DNA from: Chaetomium olivaceum
Lineage: Eukaryota; Ascomycota; Sordariomycetes; Sordariales; Chaetomiaceae
Assembly (NCBI GenBank): GCA_039881045.1
Contig: JAYWVB010000051.1
Span: forward strand, 124,001 to 188,000
Direction: 5' to 3'
Length of the DNA stretch: 64,000 nt
Both the position numbers and the translations under genes were made by a program. The notes under the pieces are model-generated. The model made no database searches. It saw only the letters and a list, made by a program, of their open reading frames with translations, and had not been told where the DNA came from. This document shows, piece by piece, positions 1-11,785 of this stretch. How positions within the stretch are numbered: position 1 is the first letter of the stretch; each line of letters starts with the position of its first letter.

Positions 1-81
1 CAGGAAACTGTCTGCAAGGGATTGGGTCCGACGGTTGAGGACATGCGGAACTTGGTCGAAGAGCTCCGCCGTATGCACTAA
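1..81 (+). CDS. 3' end of an unidentified gene (partial)
   Basis: Frame 1 is open from the first base of the window and stops at TAA 79-81. It encodes 26 residues ending in an acidic/basic stretch (VEDMRNLVEELRRMH) that looks like an amphipathic helix at a protein C-terminus. The gene starts outside the window, so no family can be named. The short length leaves a real chance that this is only an open frame. Confidence 0.35.
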   Translation, partial: QETVCKGLGPTVEDMRNLVEELRRMH

Positions 82-621
82 CCTTACATATACATCTGAC
101 TCATATGCGTCGGCTTTGTGGTCTGGAAGTCGAAATAGAGTTTTTCTGGGGCGATTGGCCTCTCCGGACCTTTTTTTTTTGGTGTTGCACTTGTCAAGAT
201 CAGGGTGCTTGTGGCAATGGTAATCCCGGGATTGATACACTGGCTCGACGTGACAACCAGCTGCCAAGGCCCACGGGAGAAGCCGGAGAGGCATGCGGCC
301 AATGAGCAAGCGGCTAATTGTCTGAATGTGCTGCCTCAGGCCACAAACAGCTTCCCTCGGACCAGCTCCATGTCCGGGAAATGTGGAAACGGCGCTCGGC
401 CCAGAAACAGCGCCTTTCCTGAAAAACCTCAGTCCACGGACTCGGCCGACGTCGACACGCACCACCAACGAACAAACGAACCCGCCGTTCCCACTCCCCT
501 CCGTCCCCCTCCGCGTGGATCACAGCGACGACAAAACAACCCCCCCCCCTCCTTTTGACCCCGCGCCGAACGGATCCCGATTCAATTGAACACACACCAC
601 ACCACACTCCACCTGCAACAA
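82..621. other. intergenic region upstream of the Rieske gene
   Basis: No convincing gene. The last 150 bases before 622 are C-rich with CACC repeats, as in the leaders of many fungal genes. An in-frame ATG at 586 would add 12 residues to the Rieske protein, but 622 fits the family start better. Confidence 0.5.
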
Positions 622-1593
622 ATGGCGCCCCTCCAAACCGTCTCGCGCGCCCTCGCGCGGTCCGCCGCCGCCGCCCGGGTACCGGCCACCACGACCACGG
701 CCACGGCGGTCCGCGCCATGAGCTCGACGCCGGCCCTCCGCGACTCGTCGTCCAGCTACCAGAGCCCCTTCAAGGGCGAGTCCAACACCAGCAAGGTGCC
801 CGACTTCTCCAAGTACATGTCCAAGGGTTCCGGCAGCACCAATGCGCTGTTTTCGTACTTTATGGTCGGCACCCTGGGCGCCATCTCGGCGGCGGGGGCT
901 AAGTCGACTATTCAGCGTGAGTTTTTATTTTTATTTCGGGGGGGGGGGGTTGAGGGGATTGGCGGGGGAGGGGGGTTTTGAATTGGGCTGGTTCGGGTTT
1001 GGTTTGGGGATGGAGGCTGACGTTTCGTTGGTGATGTGTAGAGTTCCTTGTCAACATGTCGGCTTCGGCTGATGTCTTGGCTATGGCTAAGGTCGAGGTC
1101 GACCTCGCTGCTATTCCGGAGGGCAAGAACGTAAGTGATAGTAACTTTTGCCAAGATATGCTATGTTGGAGGTGACTGACAACCCGCAGGTCATCATCAA
1201 GTGGCGTGGCAAGCCCGTCTTCATCCGCCACCGCACCGCCGCCGAGATCGACGAGGCCAACAGCATCAACGTTGCCTCATTAAGAGATCCCGAGACCGAC
1301 GACCAGCGCGTTAAGAAGCCCGAGTGGCTCGTCATGTTGGGTATGTCTCCGGAAGCAGCGGGCTGGCATAATGTGATGGGGGATGGCAGGATGACTAACG
1401 GACGGGACCAGGCGTCTGCACACACTTGGGTTGCGTGCCCATCGGCGAGGCCGGCGACTTTGGCGGATGGTTCTGCCCCTGCCACGGCTCCCACTACGAC
1501 ATCTCGGGCCGCATCAGGAAAGGACCCGCCCCGCTCAACCTCGAGATCCCGACGTACGACTTCTCCGACGACGGCAAGCTGGTTGTCGGTTAA
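622..1593 (+). CDS. RIP1: ubiquinol-cytochrome c reductase iron-sulfur subunit (Rieske protein), mitochondrial
   Basis: This is the catalytic 2Fe-2S subunit of respiratory complex III, which passes electrons from ubiquinol to cytochrome c1 in the inner membrane. Exons are 622-916, 1042-1130, 1190-1340 and 1412-1593, giving 238 residues, close to the usual fungal length. The N-terminus is Arg/Ala-rich without acidic residues, a mitochondrial presequence. A transmembrane segment follows (ALFSYFMVGTLGAISAAGA). The last exon holds both Rieske boxes, CTHLGC and CPCHGSHYD, with the two Cys and two His cluster ligands and the disulfide cysteines. All splice sites are GT-AG and the frame is continuous. 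The start at 622 gives a typical MAPLQ opening. Confidence 0.97.
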
Positions 1594-4336
1594 GCAGCAA
1601 CGTCCCTCCCGCATGCGAAGGAGCAGCGCGGACTGAGATGGTATCGAGAGATGGGGAAGGGCGGTTGGTGTATTAGTACAGTACGGGGTTTCGACGATAC
1701 AAAAGAGAGCGTTCGCAGGGTTTTCCGGTTGCAGCTCGCCCTGATAGACCATAAACCGCGGAGCAAGCCTGACTGCTGCTTGAGTTTGGGCATTTTTCTT
1801 TTTCCGTTAGCTTTCCTCCCCTTAGACCTTGTTCTTTGGTCAAGCCGATTGTACAAAAGACAAGATAAGAGACTGGACACGTCCCGCCAAACCTGTCGTC
1901 GTGATTGTCTTCCTTCCTACCTTGCGATGTAACTTGAAGGATCCGTCAGGCGAACTCTTGCCCTGGGAATGCACATCTTGCGCTGCGATCCATGGAAGGG
2001 GAGTGCTAGGTATGATGGGCATCGTGGAGTACCGGGCATTCGCACAAACAGTTGGCCCGTGGCAGTCTCGAGCAGCGGGTTTGCTGGGGAATTCAAGAGT
2101 CTGTGGGCACGATCTGAGTCTCATTCTTGGTGCCGAGCTCGCCACCCAACGCGCGAAGGCCTGGTTCTCTGGCACTTGGTATTCCATGCAGAACATAGTC
2201 AGCCTGTGATAAGCGCCTGAGCAATCCCAGCCATGGGAAATGGAAAAGCGCATTGTACAGGCCCGCGGTTCATGCCGTTGGTTGGGTGATGATGGAGCGA
2301 AGTTTATGTGCCGATCATACCTGGTTCTTGGGATGGCATCTTTGGGGGGAAGCCCCTCGAGCGGTTCATGCACGCTGGTCCCTCCAACATGCTGACTTGC
2401 ATCGGGCAATGCAGAGCCGGCTTCATGCTTTGAGTGGTGTTTCAGCCCTGGGTGCGCACTGCACGCCGAGGAGGCCTACCTATTCACCTATCCATGGCAA
2501 GACGGCAGTGATGTCATCTCTTCTGGCCATCCTGGAAACACATTTTGCCAACATCATGTGTGGGCATGCAGGAATAGCCGTAATGACCTTGTTACTCGTG
2601 AGCATGATTCTCTCGGGCGTCAAGTCACGCCAGGTATTGTTGTAAGCCAACAGTTTTCGTGTCCTATATGGTGGTTTACTCTCTGTCTTTCACATTCACA
2701 TAGAGGATCCATCTCTTCTATGTACTTTGTACGCTCCCAGCTCGTCGGTGGAACCGAAATATTCAACTAATATCGTGATCACAAGTATGATCACCACTTG
2801 TTGGCAAGGTAGCTTGATGGAAACGGTTGAAGCGGAGAGATCACCGGCACAACTCGCCGTCAACCCGTTTCCTGCTCTGGAGTGTCGTTTCGTCTGATAT
2901 TCCCCACCCATAAATGCGCATCACATATCCCAATCAGGCTGGATAGAGTCTGCATTGGGACTGACGGGGATACCAACGCGGGCGGCTGCTAAGGGGAAGC
3001 TGGGAGGTCGTGATGCAAAGCGGTTGCTTCTGTTGCGTCTGAGGAATTCTCCGAAGCTGGGCATTTGGCTGCCCTGCTTAACAGGCCCACACCAGAAATA
3101 TGCGGCACCCGAGATAGCAGGTGAACCTTCGCTTGCGTCTGTGCTTCATCAGTGACACGGGGATGTTTCCACGAAGCGACAGGGGCTACAATCCCTGCAA
3201 TTGCAACCCCAGATCGCGGGAGCTTCCGGTGCCTGACAATTGGCAGTGGCTTGCATGCGGCTCCTCCTGCCAGGGCAAGATGGGGAAGCTGAGACGAACT
3301 GTGTGCCATGTCTCGTCTGATCTGATGTTAGCCGCTCGAGCCATGGATGCCATCTTCGAGCTCCGCATCAAACTGCACGCGCGTTTACATTCACAGAAGT
3401 GAGGGAAGGGATGTGGTTTCCAGGTTTTACGCCAATCGGCATGTTGCGGCAGCTCAGGGCACCTTCCTTGTTGACCATCGCGACTGCCCTCTTTGGCTGA
3501 GTGGTCCAGGCACCACACCTCGACACTTTGAGTTGAAATTTCTGCTGCTAGTGAATTTAGGAAAGTTTGAGCTTGCCTCGTCTGGGTTCTTGGCTAAAAA
3601 TCGTACGGGTTACCGACGTCCTGTTTACCAAAAACAACACCAGCTGGTTGACTGACGACTTCTGAATCCTTGTTATGACATCCTTGGTTCAATGGGCTTC
3701 CCTTGTACTGCGTGTAGGCGTGCGCGTCAAGTCTCGCTACCTTATGGAAGGAGGCCCAAGCGAGCGTCTCTCGAAACGGGGAGCGCAAGGCGCCGTCAAT
3801 CCCTCCAAGCATGGGATATGTCAAACAGACAAACCCGTTACACCAACAGAAAGCACCCCCTACCGCCCACCCTTGTCCCATTGGGCATGGTAGGCCCGCC
3901 CTTGATGGTAAGTCGTCCCGGAGCTGACTCTAGCCGGCGTCGGTCTTCCAGGGGAGCGGCTCGGTCATGGAGCATCGACAAGGACAGGCCTGTTGTGATC
4001 CCTCCCGCGCTTTCGGATCGCTGGTACACGGCGTCTAAGCGAGAAAGTGAGAGGATCCCGTGGTCCACGTCCATCAAGAGACGAGGCATCGAGGGTCTGT
4101 CATCTGGATTGGGGCGTGGGGTGCGTTTCATGCCGTATATAAGTCTCTGGCCGTCCCACGAGGACGGGATTCTGTTTCCTTCCCCACGCTTCTTCCAATC
4201 TTCATTCCATTCTTTATAGTTCTGTGAACTTCTTGATTTCTTCTACACTCTTTTGGTATAATCCTTCTCTTCGTTAGGCCGGGCCTTGTTTTTAAACTGT
4301 TTATATCGCGTCGATCGCTACGAACTTTACGACAAT
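1594..4336. other. gene-poor 2.7-kb intergenic region
   Basis: Only short open frames without recognisable domains, codon bias or splice structure. The first 250 bases are probably the Rieske 3' UTR. The last 200 bases form the core promoter and pyrimidine-rich leader of the secreted-protein gene. A long regulatory region or an unrecognised noncoding RNA is possible, but nothing specific can be shown. Confidence 0.5.
4136..4142 (+). promoter_or_regulatory. TATA box of the secreted-protein gene
   Basis: A perfect TATATAA lies about 200 bases before the ATG at 4337. It is followed within 30-60 bases by a CT-rich stretch, the usual place for a fungal transcription start. This implies a leader of about 150 bases and a strongly or conditionally expressed gene. 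Confidence 0.6.
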
Positions 4337-5877
4337 ATGAAGTACGGAACTGCTTTGTTTGCCCTCGCGGGCATCGCCTCGGCCCGTGAGATCAACTTCT
4401 CGCGCAAGGTGTCGAAGCGTGAGGTTCCCCAGGAGCACTCCCACGAGCCTATCCTTGTGGCCACCAACGAGGCCCTGCAGCTGGACAACCCTCTCGAGAT
4501 CCAAGACACTGTCTTCGCTCTCCTGGGAAACGCGGCCGCTGCCGAGGGCGCCCCCAACGTCGCCAACCTCGACTGCCTGCAGCAGATCATCGCCGACCAG
4601 GCCTTCACCAATGCCAAGGCGGCCGGTGATCTCAACGGCCAGATCCAGGCCATCCTGTTCCGCGCCCTGGAGCGCAACACGGGATCGGTTGGTTTGGCCA
4701 GCGTGCTCTGCAACGAGACGGCTGTCAACCCCGAGATTGCCAACATCTCGCAGCACCAGGACCCTGCGTCTGAAGAGGCCTCTGGCAACGCTGCCATTGA
4801 GCTCGAGGTCGCCAAGTCGCTGGCGTCCATCGGTGCCGACCCCCTTCTTGCGCTCCAGAGCGCCACATTCCCCCCTGGCGAGGTAAGCTACCTAAGATTT
4901 CGTGTAGCAAAAGCTTCAAAAGCTAATATTGTTCAGCTCGGTGACCCGACCGCTGCAGGCCTCACCTGCAACGACATTGATGATCCCGATGGTTGCATTT
5001 TCACCCAGAACCTCCTCACCCCGGCCGTCAGTGAAGACGAGATCCTGGCCGCCGTTGCCGACGTCGATGCTGGCGCGGGTGAGGATGCCGGAGCCGGAGC
5101 CGGAGATGATGCCGGTGCCGATGAGGGTGCCGATGATGGTAAGCTCAACCTCGCCTTGAAAAGCGGTATATATTGAGTACTAAGAGTGCCACAGCATGCA
5201 CCGTCATTGTAGAACCCCCTGCGGACGACGGCGCCGATGATACTGGAGCCGGCAATGATGAAGCCGATGCTGGAGCCGGCGCTGGAGCTGGCAACGCCAC
5301 GGGCACCGTCAACGTCCAGACCTTCACCGGCTCGCTCGGCGGCGTCGCGCCCCCGGTCGAGAGCACCGCGGGCTCGGACCGCCCCTTCGCCGTCAACGGC
5401 GCGACCTTCACCACCGCCGGCGCCGCCCTCCAGCGCTCGTGCTCCGTGCAGAAGAACGCGTGCGCCAACGCCGCCAACTCGGGCCAGATCGAGGGCGGCA
5501 CCCAGCAGTGCGAGGCGCAGGAGACCGAGTGCCGCGCCGCCAATAGCCTGAAGCGGGCGCGCCGCTCCGCCATGTCCCGCCGCCAGGTCAACGCGCTCGA
5601 CTTCGGTACCTGCGGCAGCCCGGCCATCCAGTTCGCCGTCGGTCTCGACGGCCGCAAGGAGGCCAGCTTCCAGAACGTCAACAACGCCGACTTCAACCAC
5701 GGCTCTGCCCAGGCCATCCGCATCATCGCCGACTTCACCTGCTCCCGCCTGCAGAGCTCCTGCCAGGCTTCGCAGGGCACCGTGCAAGCTTGCCAGCAGG
5801 CCTCGCAGGCGGCTCAGGCCGCTACCGGCCAGGCGGCTGCCGATGCCTTTAACTCGGCTCTTGGTGTGTCTGCTTAG
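4337..5877 (+). CDS. secreted cell-surface-type protein with acidic Gly/Ala/Asp linker
   Basis: Exons 4337-4882, 4937-5138 and 5195-5877 give 476 residues. The protein starts with a signal peptide (MKYGTALFALAGIASA) followed by a KR site suited to Kex2 cleavage. Residues about 30-185 form an Ala/Asn-rich helical region with a few Cys. A low-complexity acidic linker of Gly-Ala-Asp repeats follows, then a C-terminal region with paired cysteines and a second dibasic cluster (KRARRSAMSRR). Intron 2 has a perfect TACTAAG branch site. Similar proteins occur in Sordariales as secreted proteins of unknown function (from memory). A cell-wall or extracellular matrix role is inference. The first intron is 54 nt and stop-free in frame. 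Confidence 0.82.
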
Positions 5878-6630
5878 GCGGGGGGTTCGTTCGGTTTGGT
5901 GGGAAGAGGACAGAGGAGGGAGGAGGAAGGGGGTTGGATGGAAATGGTTATGAGATGGCGTGAGCCAGTGATGATTGGAATATCGGTGTATGATCCTTTT
6001 GGATTCGAATGTACGTCCTGTTAGCAAAGGAAATGAACACGCTAGGATAGGACAAATGTGTTTCCCTTGGTATCTGCAACGGTTTTCCACTGTGATGTCA
6101 AGTCAGTTGAGAAATACTTTACCATATACCCTAGGAGCAGCCGCCACGAGGACCGAGTCCAGGTGAAAACGCGGCCTCTTTCTCGAAAGCTGTGTCTTGA
6201 AGGCGGATCAGATGTACGGCGATGAGCAAATAAAATTGCGAGTTCCTGAAACTCTTAAGCCCCAACCAGATTCACTTAGCTATTACGGCTGAGCTCCCTC
6301 AGGGCACTTACGTCTCAACGCCTCGCCTCGTGGCTAGGAATGCGTCGATCAGGGTCTCCATAGCCGCCGTGGCCTGACACTGCTTGTGTAGCTGAAGACG
6401 GCTGGGGGTGCTACAAGGAGAAGGAAGGGGTAGGTAGTAGGGTGCGGCAATAGCAACTCCGACACGCGAGCAAGTCAATGCCACCTTTCCACCGTGTATA
6501 TCGGATGCAGGATGCGTCTACCATGCCCCAATCTAGATATGCAATGCACCACCTTTACCTTCCCTGCATGCATATACACGTACACGTACAACGCAGTAGA
6601 TATGTACTAACCACCGTCGGCAAAGTTCCT
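5878..6630. other. intergenic region between convergent genes
   Basis: The region lies between the 3' end of the secreted-protein gene and the 3' end of the R3H gene, so it should hold both 3' UTRs. No conserved frame or RNA gene was recognised. Confidence 0.5.
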
Positions 6631-8019
6631 TCAGAACATCTCCCACAGCGGCGGCGGCAGCACAGGCCGGCTGGACAAACTATGCCGCGCCGCCGCAGCA
6701 GCTGCTGCGTCTGCGCCTGCTTCTGCTTGACGCCCACGTAGACGACGCGGCGCGCGGGGGTGCCCACCATGACCGACTTGGAGTCGAGGCCGTAGTAGTC
6801 CGAGATGGAGTGCGTGAGCCAGCGTCTGCGAGAACCTGTCAGTAAAACTCAACCTAAGAGTACCATGGGGCCCGGGGGAGGAGAAAGGGGTGGAACAAAG
6901 AAAAAGAAAACGCACTTAAACGCCCCACCACCGCCCGCCTCTTCCTCCATCTCCATCTCCAACACCAGCCCACGCTCCCCTTCCCCCTGACCCTGACCCT
7001 GACCAGTTACCTGCCGCCGAGCCGGCTTCCACGGCTTGCCATCACGCATGCGGCCGTTGCGGCCCACGAACACAATCTCCTCGTCATCCGAATCCGTCTC
7101 GTCACTGCTGCTTTCCCCATTTCCCTTCTCGGCACAAGCGGAAGAAGCCAGCCCCCTTTCCACCACAAACGCCCTCACCGGCTCCTCCAGCACGCGCAGC
7201 CACGACTTGACGGCGGGCGTGCGCTTGGCCGTGTTGCGCAGGTCGCGCGGGACGTGGCCAACAGCGTCATCTGCGTCCGCCGCTGCCAAACGGGCACCCG
7301 TCTTGTTGTTGCGGTTGCGGCGGGACTGTTTCTCTGCTGCTTCTGCTTCTGGGCCTCGACGCGCTCGCGCAGGCCCTTGTCCCAGTACTGCGCCAGCTGG
7401 TACGGGACGGTCGGCAGCACGCGGTGGGTGGGGTGGATCTGCCAGTCGGAGGGCAGGGGCGGGACGACGTTGGGGACGTGCAGGAGGTGGTCTGGAAAGT
7501 TTGGGGGGAAGGGGGTGGTGGTCAGCGGGGGTGTTTTGCGTTTAGGTATGTACGTGCGAGGTGTTAGGGTTAAATAATAAAAGAAGTACCGTTCTCCCAG
7601 CGCCTGCGCTGCCGGCTGCCCTCCTTGCCCTTGACGAGGGCGTCACGCTTGCGCATGCTGTCGCGGCGCGAGGGCGGGCGGCGGGGCGGGGCGATGGCTG
7701 CGCCGTAGGGGTCGGCGGGGCCGTCGAATGCGACGCCGCGCAGCTTCAACCCCGCGGCATCCCGGGCCTCGGCGTGCTGGTGGGCATCGTCGAGCGGGAT
7801 GGACAGGGCGTTGCCGGTGCCGCGAGCGATGGGGGCGATGCGGAGCGACTCGAGGGCGGCGACGGTCCAGGACTCGATGTCGACGGTGACGGTCGAGGCG
7901 TTGGAGAGGGAGTGCTGGTGCAGGACCGGAGGTGGTTGGACCGGGCCAGGTTGCGCCTGCTGATGGGACTGGGAGTCGCCGTCCTCATCGTGGACTTGGG
8001 GAGCCCGCGTGATAGCCAT
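6631..8019 (-). CDS. R3H-domain protein with R3H-associated N-terminal domain (two apparent frameshifts)
   Basis: R3H domains bind single-stranded nucleic acid, and the fungal members with this N-terminal domain are uncharacterised. Exon 1 runs 8019-7590, intron 7492-7589, exon 2 down to 6916, intron 6826-6915 (donor GTGCGT), exon 3 from 6825. The N-terminal domain includes LRGVAFDGPADPYGAA and PTVPYQLAQYWDKGLRERVE. An acidic loop and KPWKPARRQ precede the R3H region, which reads RWLTHSISDYYGLDSKSV across the last splice. The frame must shift once near 7330-7352 (inside a CAGAAGCAG repeat) and again near 6663-6690 to reach the likely terminus PPPLWEMF and stop at 6631. Each fits one missing base. 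Without the second shift the frame ends at 6555 in nonconserved Cys-rich sequence. Confidence 0.78.
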
Positions 8020-8980
8020 TGGATCGCCTGCTGGTATTCTACGGATTCGAGATGTGCCGTGTGATGGATGTGCGCAGGAATTGCGACGGTTGAAGCAGCG
8101 TGGCCAACCTCAAAACCTTGAGCGCGTTAAGTGGCGAACGGAACCCCGCGGGTTTCGTGATAACGGCTGTGGATCCCGGTTTATTCCCCCAGAGGAGAGT
8201 GAAGAGAAGAACCCTGAAGGGCAACTGGGGAAGAGGAGACAAGAAAAAGAAGAAAAAATATGACTCCCTCCTGAACCCGATGGCCACCGTTCCCAGAGTG
8301 AAGGTAAGGAAGTTGACAGATAAGGACCTCCCTCCCTACCCACTACCCTGGTGTCATTCCCCGTCACCCCGTCGCCGGCATGACACATCCAAGCAGCGCT
8401 CCCAATTCCAAGTGTTGCGCCCGCCAATCGGAGGCACACCGCTGACACGCCCCTGGACGCTGGCCGCTAAACGGGCCTGTAATCTGAACCTGGGTGGGGC
8501 TTTCGGCGGGTGCGATGTGCTCAAGGACGGTGACTGCAGAAGAGACGGGATCGGGATATTCGGGTGAGAGAAAGAGAAGAAAGCATTGCGAAATGACCAT
8601 TACTTGGTGACGAGAGATAAATACAACAGAGAGGCAATCCAAAAGCAGAATAACGAAACATCGCCGTGGTGGTATCCCCAACGCTCTCTCTCAACTCCAA
8701 ACAGGCAAGTTCCAATATCCCAACAAGACATACCCTAACCCTAAATCATAAGCCATGAGCTCCCCCTTGACTCAAATACAACTACTGCGTCCACTTGTTC
8801 TGCCTCAGGCCGTTAAAACTCGTCCTCAACTCCGTCGTCCTCCCACCCTTAACCTCACCCTCCTCAATATCCTCCAACCTCTCCATCCCCATCGGCCTAC
8901 CCGTCACAAACTCAACCACACTATTTCTCACCCCCGCACCACCCCCCCTCACCTCCACACTCCTTCTCCCGGACTCAACC
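8020..8980. other. intergenic region
   Basis: The region holds the promoter of the R3H gene and the 3' side of the PAN-domain gene. A purine-rich tract lies near 8225-8260, and two telomere-like CCCTAA units at 8734-8745 are too short to be meaningful. No gene was recognised. Confidence 0.5.
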
Positions 8981-10339
8981 TCAGAAAAATTCCCCATCCC
9001 CGTCATCCTCCCACTCCTCCCACCCCTCCCACCACCCCGGCCAAGTTCCTGCGGCCGCGACGACGCCGCCCACGACGCAGGCAACCAAGCCGCCAACCAG
9101 CCCGGCAGTAGCGGGCCGGAGGATGACGGACCGCCGCCGCGGGAGCTGCCCTGCTTTTCCCTCCCCTCCCCCTGTCCCTGCCCCTGTTGCGGCGGCCCCG
9201 CCACGGCGCCTGCGCCTCAGCAAGACAAACGACACAGCGACCAGCGCGACGGCCGCTACACCGCCTACCACGGGCGCGGCCACCCACGCCATGCTCGTTG
9301 CGTCGCCGCTGGTGTTTTGGTTTGCTGTGTCGGGCGCCGCTTCGGTTGAGGAGGAGGAGATGGGCGGTGGTGGGTTGGAGCTGGGGAAGGGGAAGGGGAA
9401 TGGGGGTGTAGTAGTGGGTAAGGATGATAAGGGTGTGGTTGCTAATAAGTCGGTTGATGCTGCTGGTACTGAGGGTGATATGACTAGTGTAGTTGGTACG
9501 AACACCGTGCTGGCGCCGGGCGGCGGGGTGAAGAAGATAACGCCACCGCCGGCCGGTACCGTAGATGAGAGCGGGATGGTGGATACTCCGGGGTTGTTTG
9601 GAGACGGGTCTGGCGATGGTTCCAAAGATGGATCAGGTGATGGCTCTGGCGATGGCGCCTCTGGTGAGCTTGTAGGGGGGACAACAGCCGACGAGGAATC
9701 AGAATCATCTGAGTCTCCCGGGCCGTCAGCAGCAGCCAGCAAGGCAGAATCGGTGCGCCGGTCTGCAGCGATAGCCCTGGGGTTGCCCACGGCTGTTTTG
9801 AGGTAGCAGTTCTTGAACCCGAGGTCTTGGCTTGGGTCAAAGGATACCGCCGCGCAATCTCTCGTGGCCGCACACTGGCCCAGGCAATCCTGGAAAGTGG
9901 GCGCAAAGTTCTGACCCATGTCGTTGCCGTTGATGATGAATCCGCACATGGTGTTAAAGCGAGTCCCGAGGGCTCGCTGCGATCCGCCCAGTGTCACGCA
10001 GTTCGAGCTGGCTCCCGGAAATCTGGCGATGGCCGATTCGCTTCTTCTTGAGAACCGCTGCCTATCGGGCTGCAAATTGTTCCTCAGAGTACATCGTGAT
10101 CCGTCGAATGAGGCCCCCTCGCATTTCGGGTGGAACGACGAGCAAAGATCAACACACGTTGTGAAGTCGAAGGCGTCAATCCTGTCGAGGAAATCCCCAT
10201 CGAGATTCGTGTTGCATAGAGCAGTAAACTCCTGAACTGTGCCCAAGGTAGTCCCATTCCCGTTTGGACACGGTGCCTTGTTGTTTTGTTGCCGAGCCAC
10301 CTTCATCCTCTCAACAGGTTGCAACTCCGCCGACAACAT
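8981..10339 (-). CDS. PAN/Apple-domain membrane protein
   Basis: An uninterrupted frame of 452 residues from ATG 10339. Residues about 20-105 and 110-195 form two PAN/Apple-like modules with regularly spaced cysteines (FTTCVDLCSSF, FQDCLGQC, NCYLKTAV). A long Ser/Pro/Thr-rich, probably O-glycosylated stalk follows, then a transmembrane helix (VGGVAAVALVAVSFVLL), five arginines as a stop-transfer signal, and a Gly/Ala-rich tail with a second weakly hydrophobic stretch. The layout is that of a plasma-membrane surface protein with extracellular PAN modules, which bind protein or carbohydrate. No signal peptide follows ATG 10339 and the frame is closed upstream by a stop, so a short upstream exon encoding the signal probably exists. 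The function is unknown. Confidence 0.72.
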   Translation of the reverse strand: MLSAELQPVERMKVARQQNNKAPCPNGNGTTLGTVQEFTALCNTNLDGDFLDRIDAFDFTTCVDLCSSFHPKCEGASFDGSRCTLRNNLQPDRQRFSRRSESAIARFPGASSNCVTLGGSQRALGTRFNTMCGFIINGNDMGQNFAPTFQDCLGQCAATRDCAAVSFDPSQDLGFKNCYLKTAVGNPRAIAADRRTDSALLAAADGPGDSDDSDSSSAVVPPTSSPEAPSPEPSPDPSLEPSPDPSPNNPGVSTIPLSSTVPAGGGVIFFTPPPGASTVFVPTTLVISPSVPAASTDLLATTPLSSLPTTTPPFPFPFPSSNPPPPISSSSTEAAPDTANQNTSGDATSMAWVAAPVVGGVAAVALVAVSFVLLRRRRRGGAAATGAGTGGGEGKAGQLPRRRSVILRPATAGLVGGLVACVVGGVVAAAGTWPGWWEGWEEWEDDGDGEFF

Positions 10340-11785
10340 CGTCACACCAAGCCTGCTGGTGTCGATGTAGATGGCAATAACGAGGCGTCGAAGCTTCTGC
10401 TCGTGATCCTATGATGAACTAAACAACAAACATTAAGGGTAAGGGGCACACGATAATCCGGGAAGCAGTGAGAGGGTGGAATAAACCCCCGAAAACAACG
10501 GGGCCCTCGACAGATGCCATTATAAGAAGTTTGCGTTGGCGTTCGCAGGTCTAGACACTGGCGCATACCTCCCGACACATCATCTCGCCGCATGGCGGAC
10601 ATGATCGACTGGTGCTTGCGAGGAGCCGCACGATGCGGTTTGAAATGCGCCCCCGAAAACAGAGAATTTTGTTAGGTGTGTGGCTGGGCGAGGACAGCAA
10701 GCGCCGACATAGCACGTCGTGTGTGGCGGGTAAACGGTTGCATAAGACGGAGAGGGTGTGTCGTGTTCCAGCGCGGAGATCAATGTCATGGGTTGCACCC
10801 TTCCGGAACCGAAGCCCCTCCAAACGAGAACCACCAACCGGAATATTCTAGACAGAAAAAAGCCCGACATTGCCGCTGCCGTTAGCGGCTGGAGAATACC
10901 CAGCGGCGTTTGAAGTTTGTTGGTGCTCAATGGGAATGAGGCAGATTGACCGGAGCACTTTTGCCTAAGAATCGAGCTTCTCGAGAGACAGGGCCGGCCG
11001 GCGGCAACACAACGCCTGGTCGCATCTTTGGGTACCTGCATGGGCCGACCGATGTTCATGGGACCAAGCCGGGAAACCGAGCGAAGTTGCAGTATTTCGT
11101 CGTGCATGGCGTTGAGACGCCCCGTGCGCCGTCGTGGCCGCCGCCAAGGCACTTTGACACACGATTTCTCACGACTGATGCCCCGCTCAGGCAGGCTTCC
11201 CCAGAAAAGATCCGATGCATGATAAGGGTGTCCCCTGGAGGTCAACAAGGACCAGGCAGGTAGTGGCGCAAATCTCGATGGTGTAACTAAGGAGCACGGT
11301 AGAACCAAACAACTCAAAGAAGACGTCGACGAAACGGGAGCTCGCAAGGGTTGATGATGCAGAACCAGTTGCACGATTCAACGTTCGATGGGTTAGGCGG
11401 CGCTAACAAAAGCCCTAAATCGGGGAGTTCAAAACTCTCTTTGAAGTTGTGATAAATCCGATCTCACCCTTATAAACCCTTGCCCCACGAGTCAGCCGAG
11501 CATGAACTCGCAAAATGTACATGGGCTCTGCAATACTTACGATGCAAAAGCTCCTCCATTCAAAATGCCCTCTCAAGATCGCTATACTATCGTGCAATTC
11601 CCAAGCCTATCTCTTAAACGGTCCCATCAATGGAAATGACCGTACTAAGGAGGTTGGGCACAAGGATCAATTCTTAGGCCGAATGAATTGCCGTCGAGAG
11701 CTCATCAGGTGGGCCAAGCACCGGACAAAACCAGATACCCAAATATGGGCCGTGCTCCTCGAAACGATATATCCTCCCGGTTCAC
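10340..11785. other. intergenic region
   Basis: About 1.4 kb with no conserved frame. It should include the 5' leader, and possibly a signal-peptide exon, of the PAN gene, plus the 3' UTR of the PQ-loop gene. Open frames here overlap on both strands and lack domains. Confidence 0.45.
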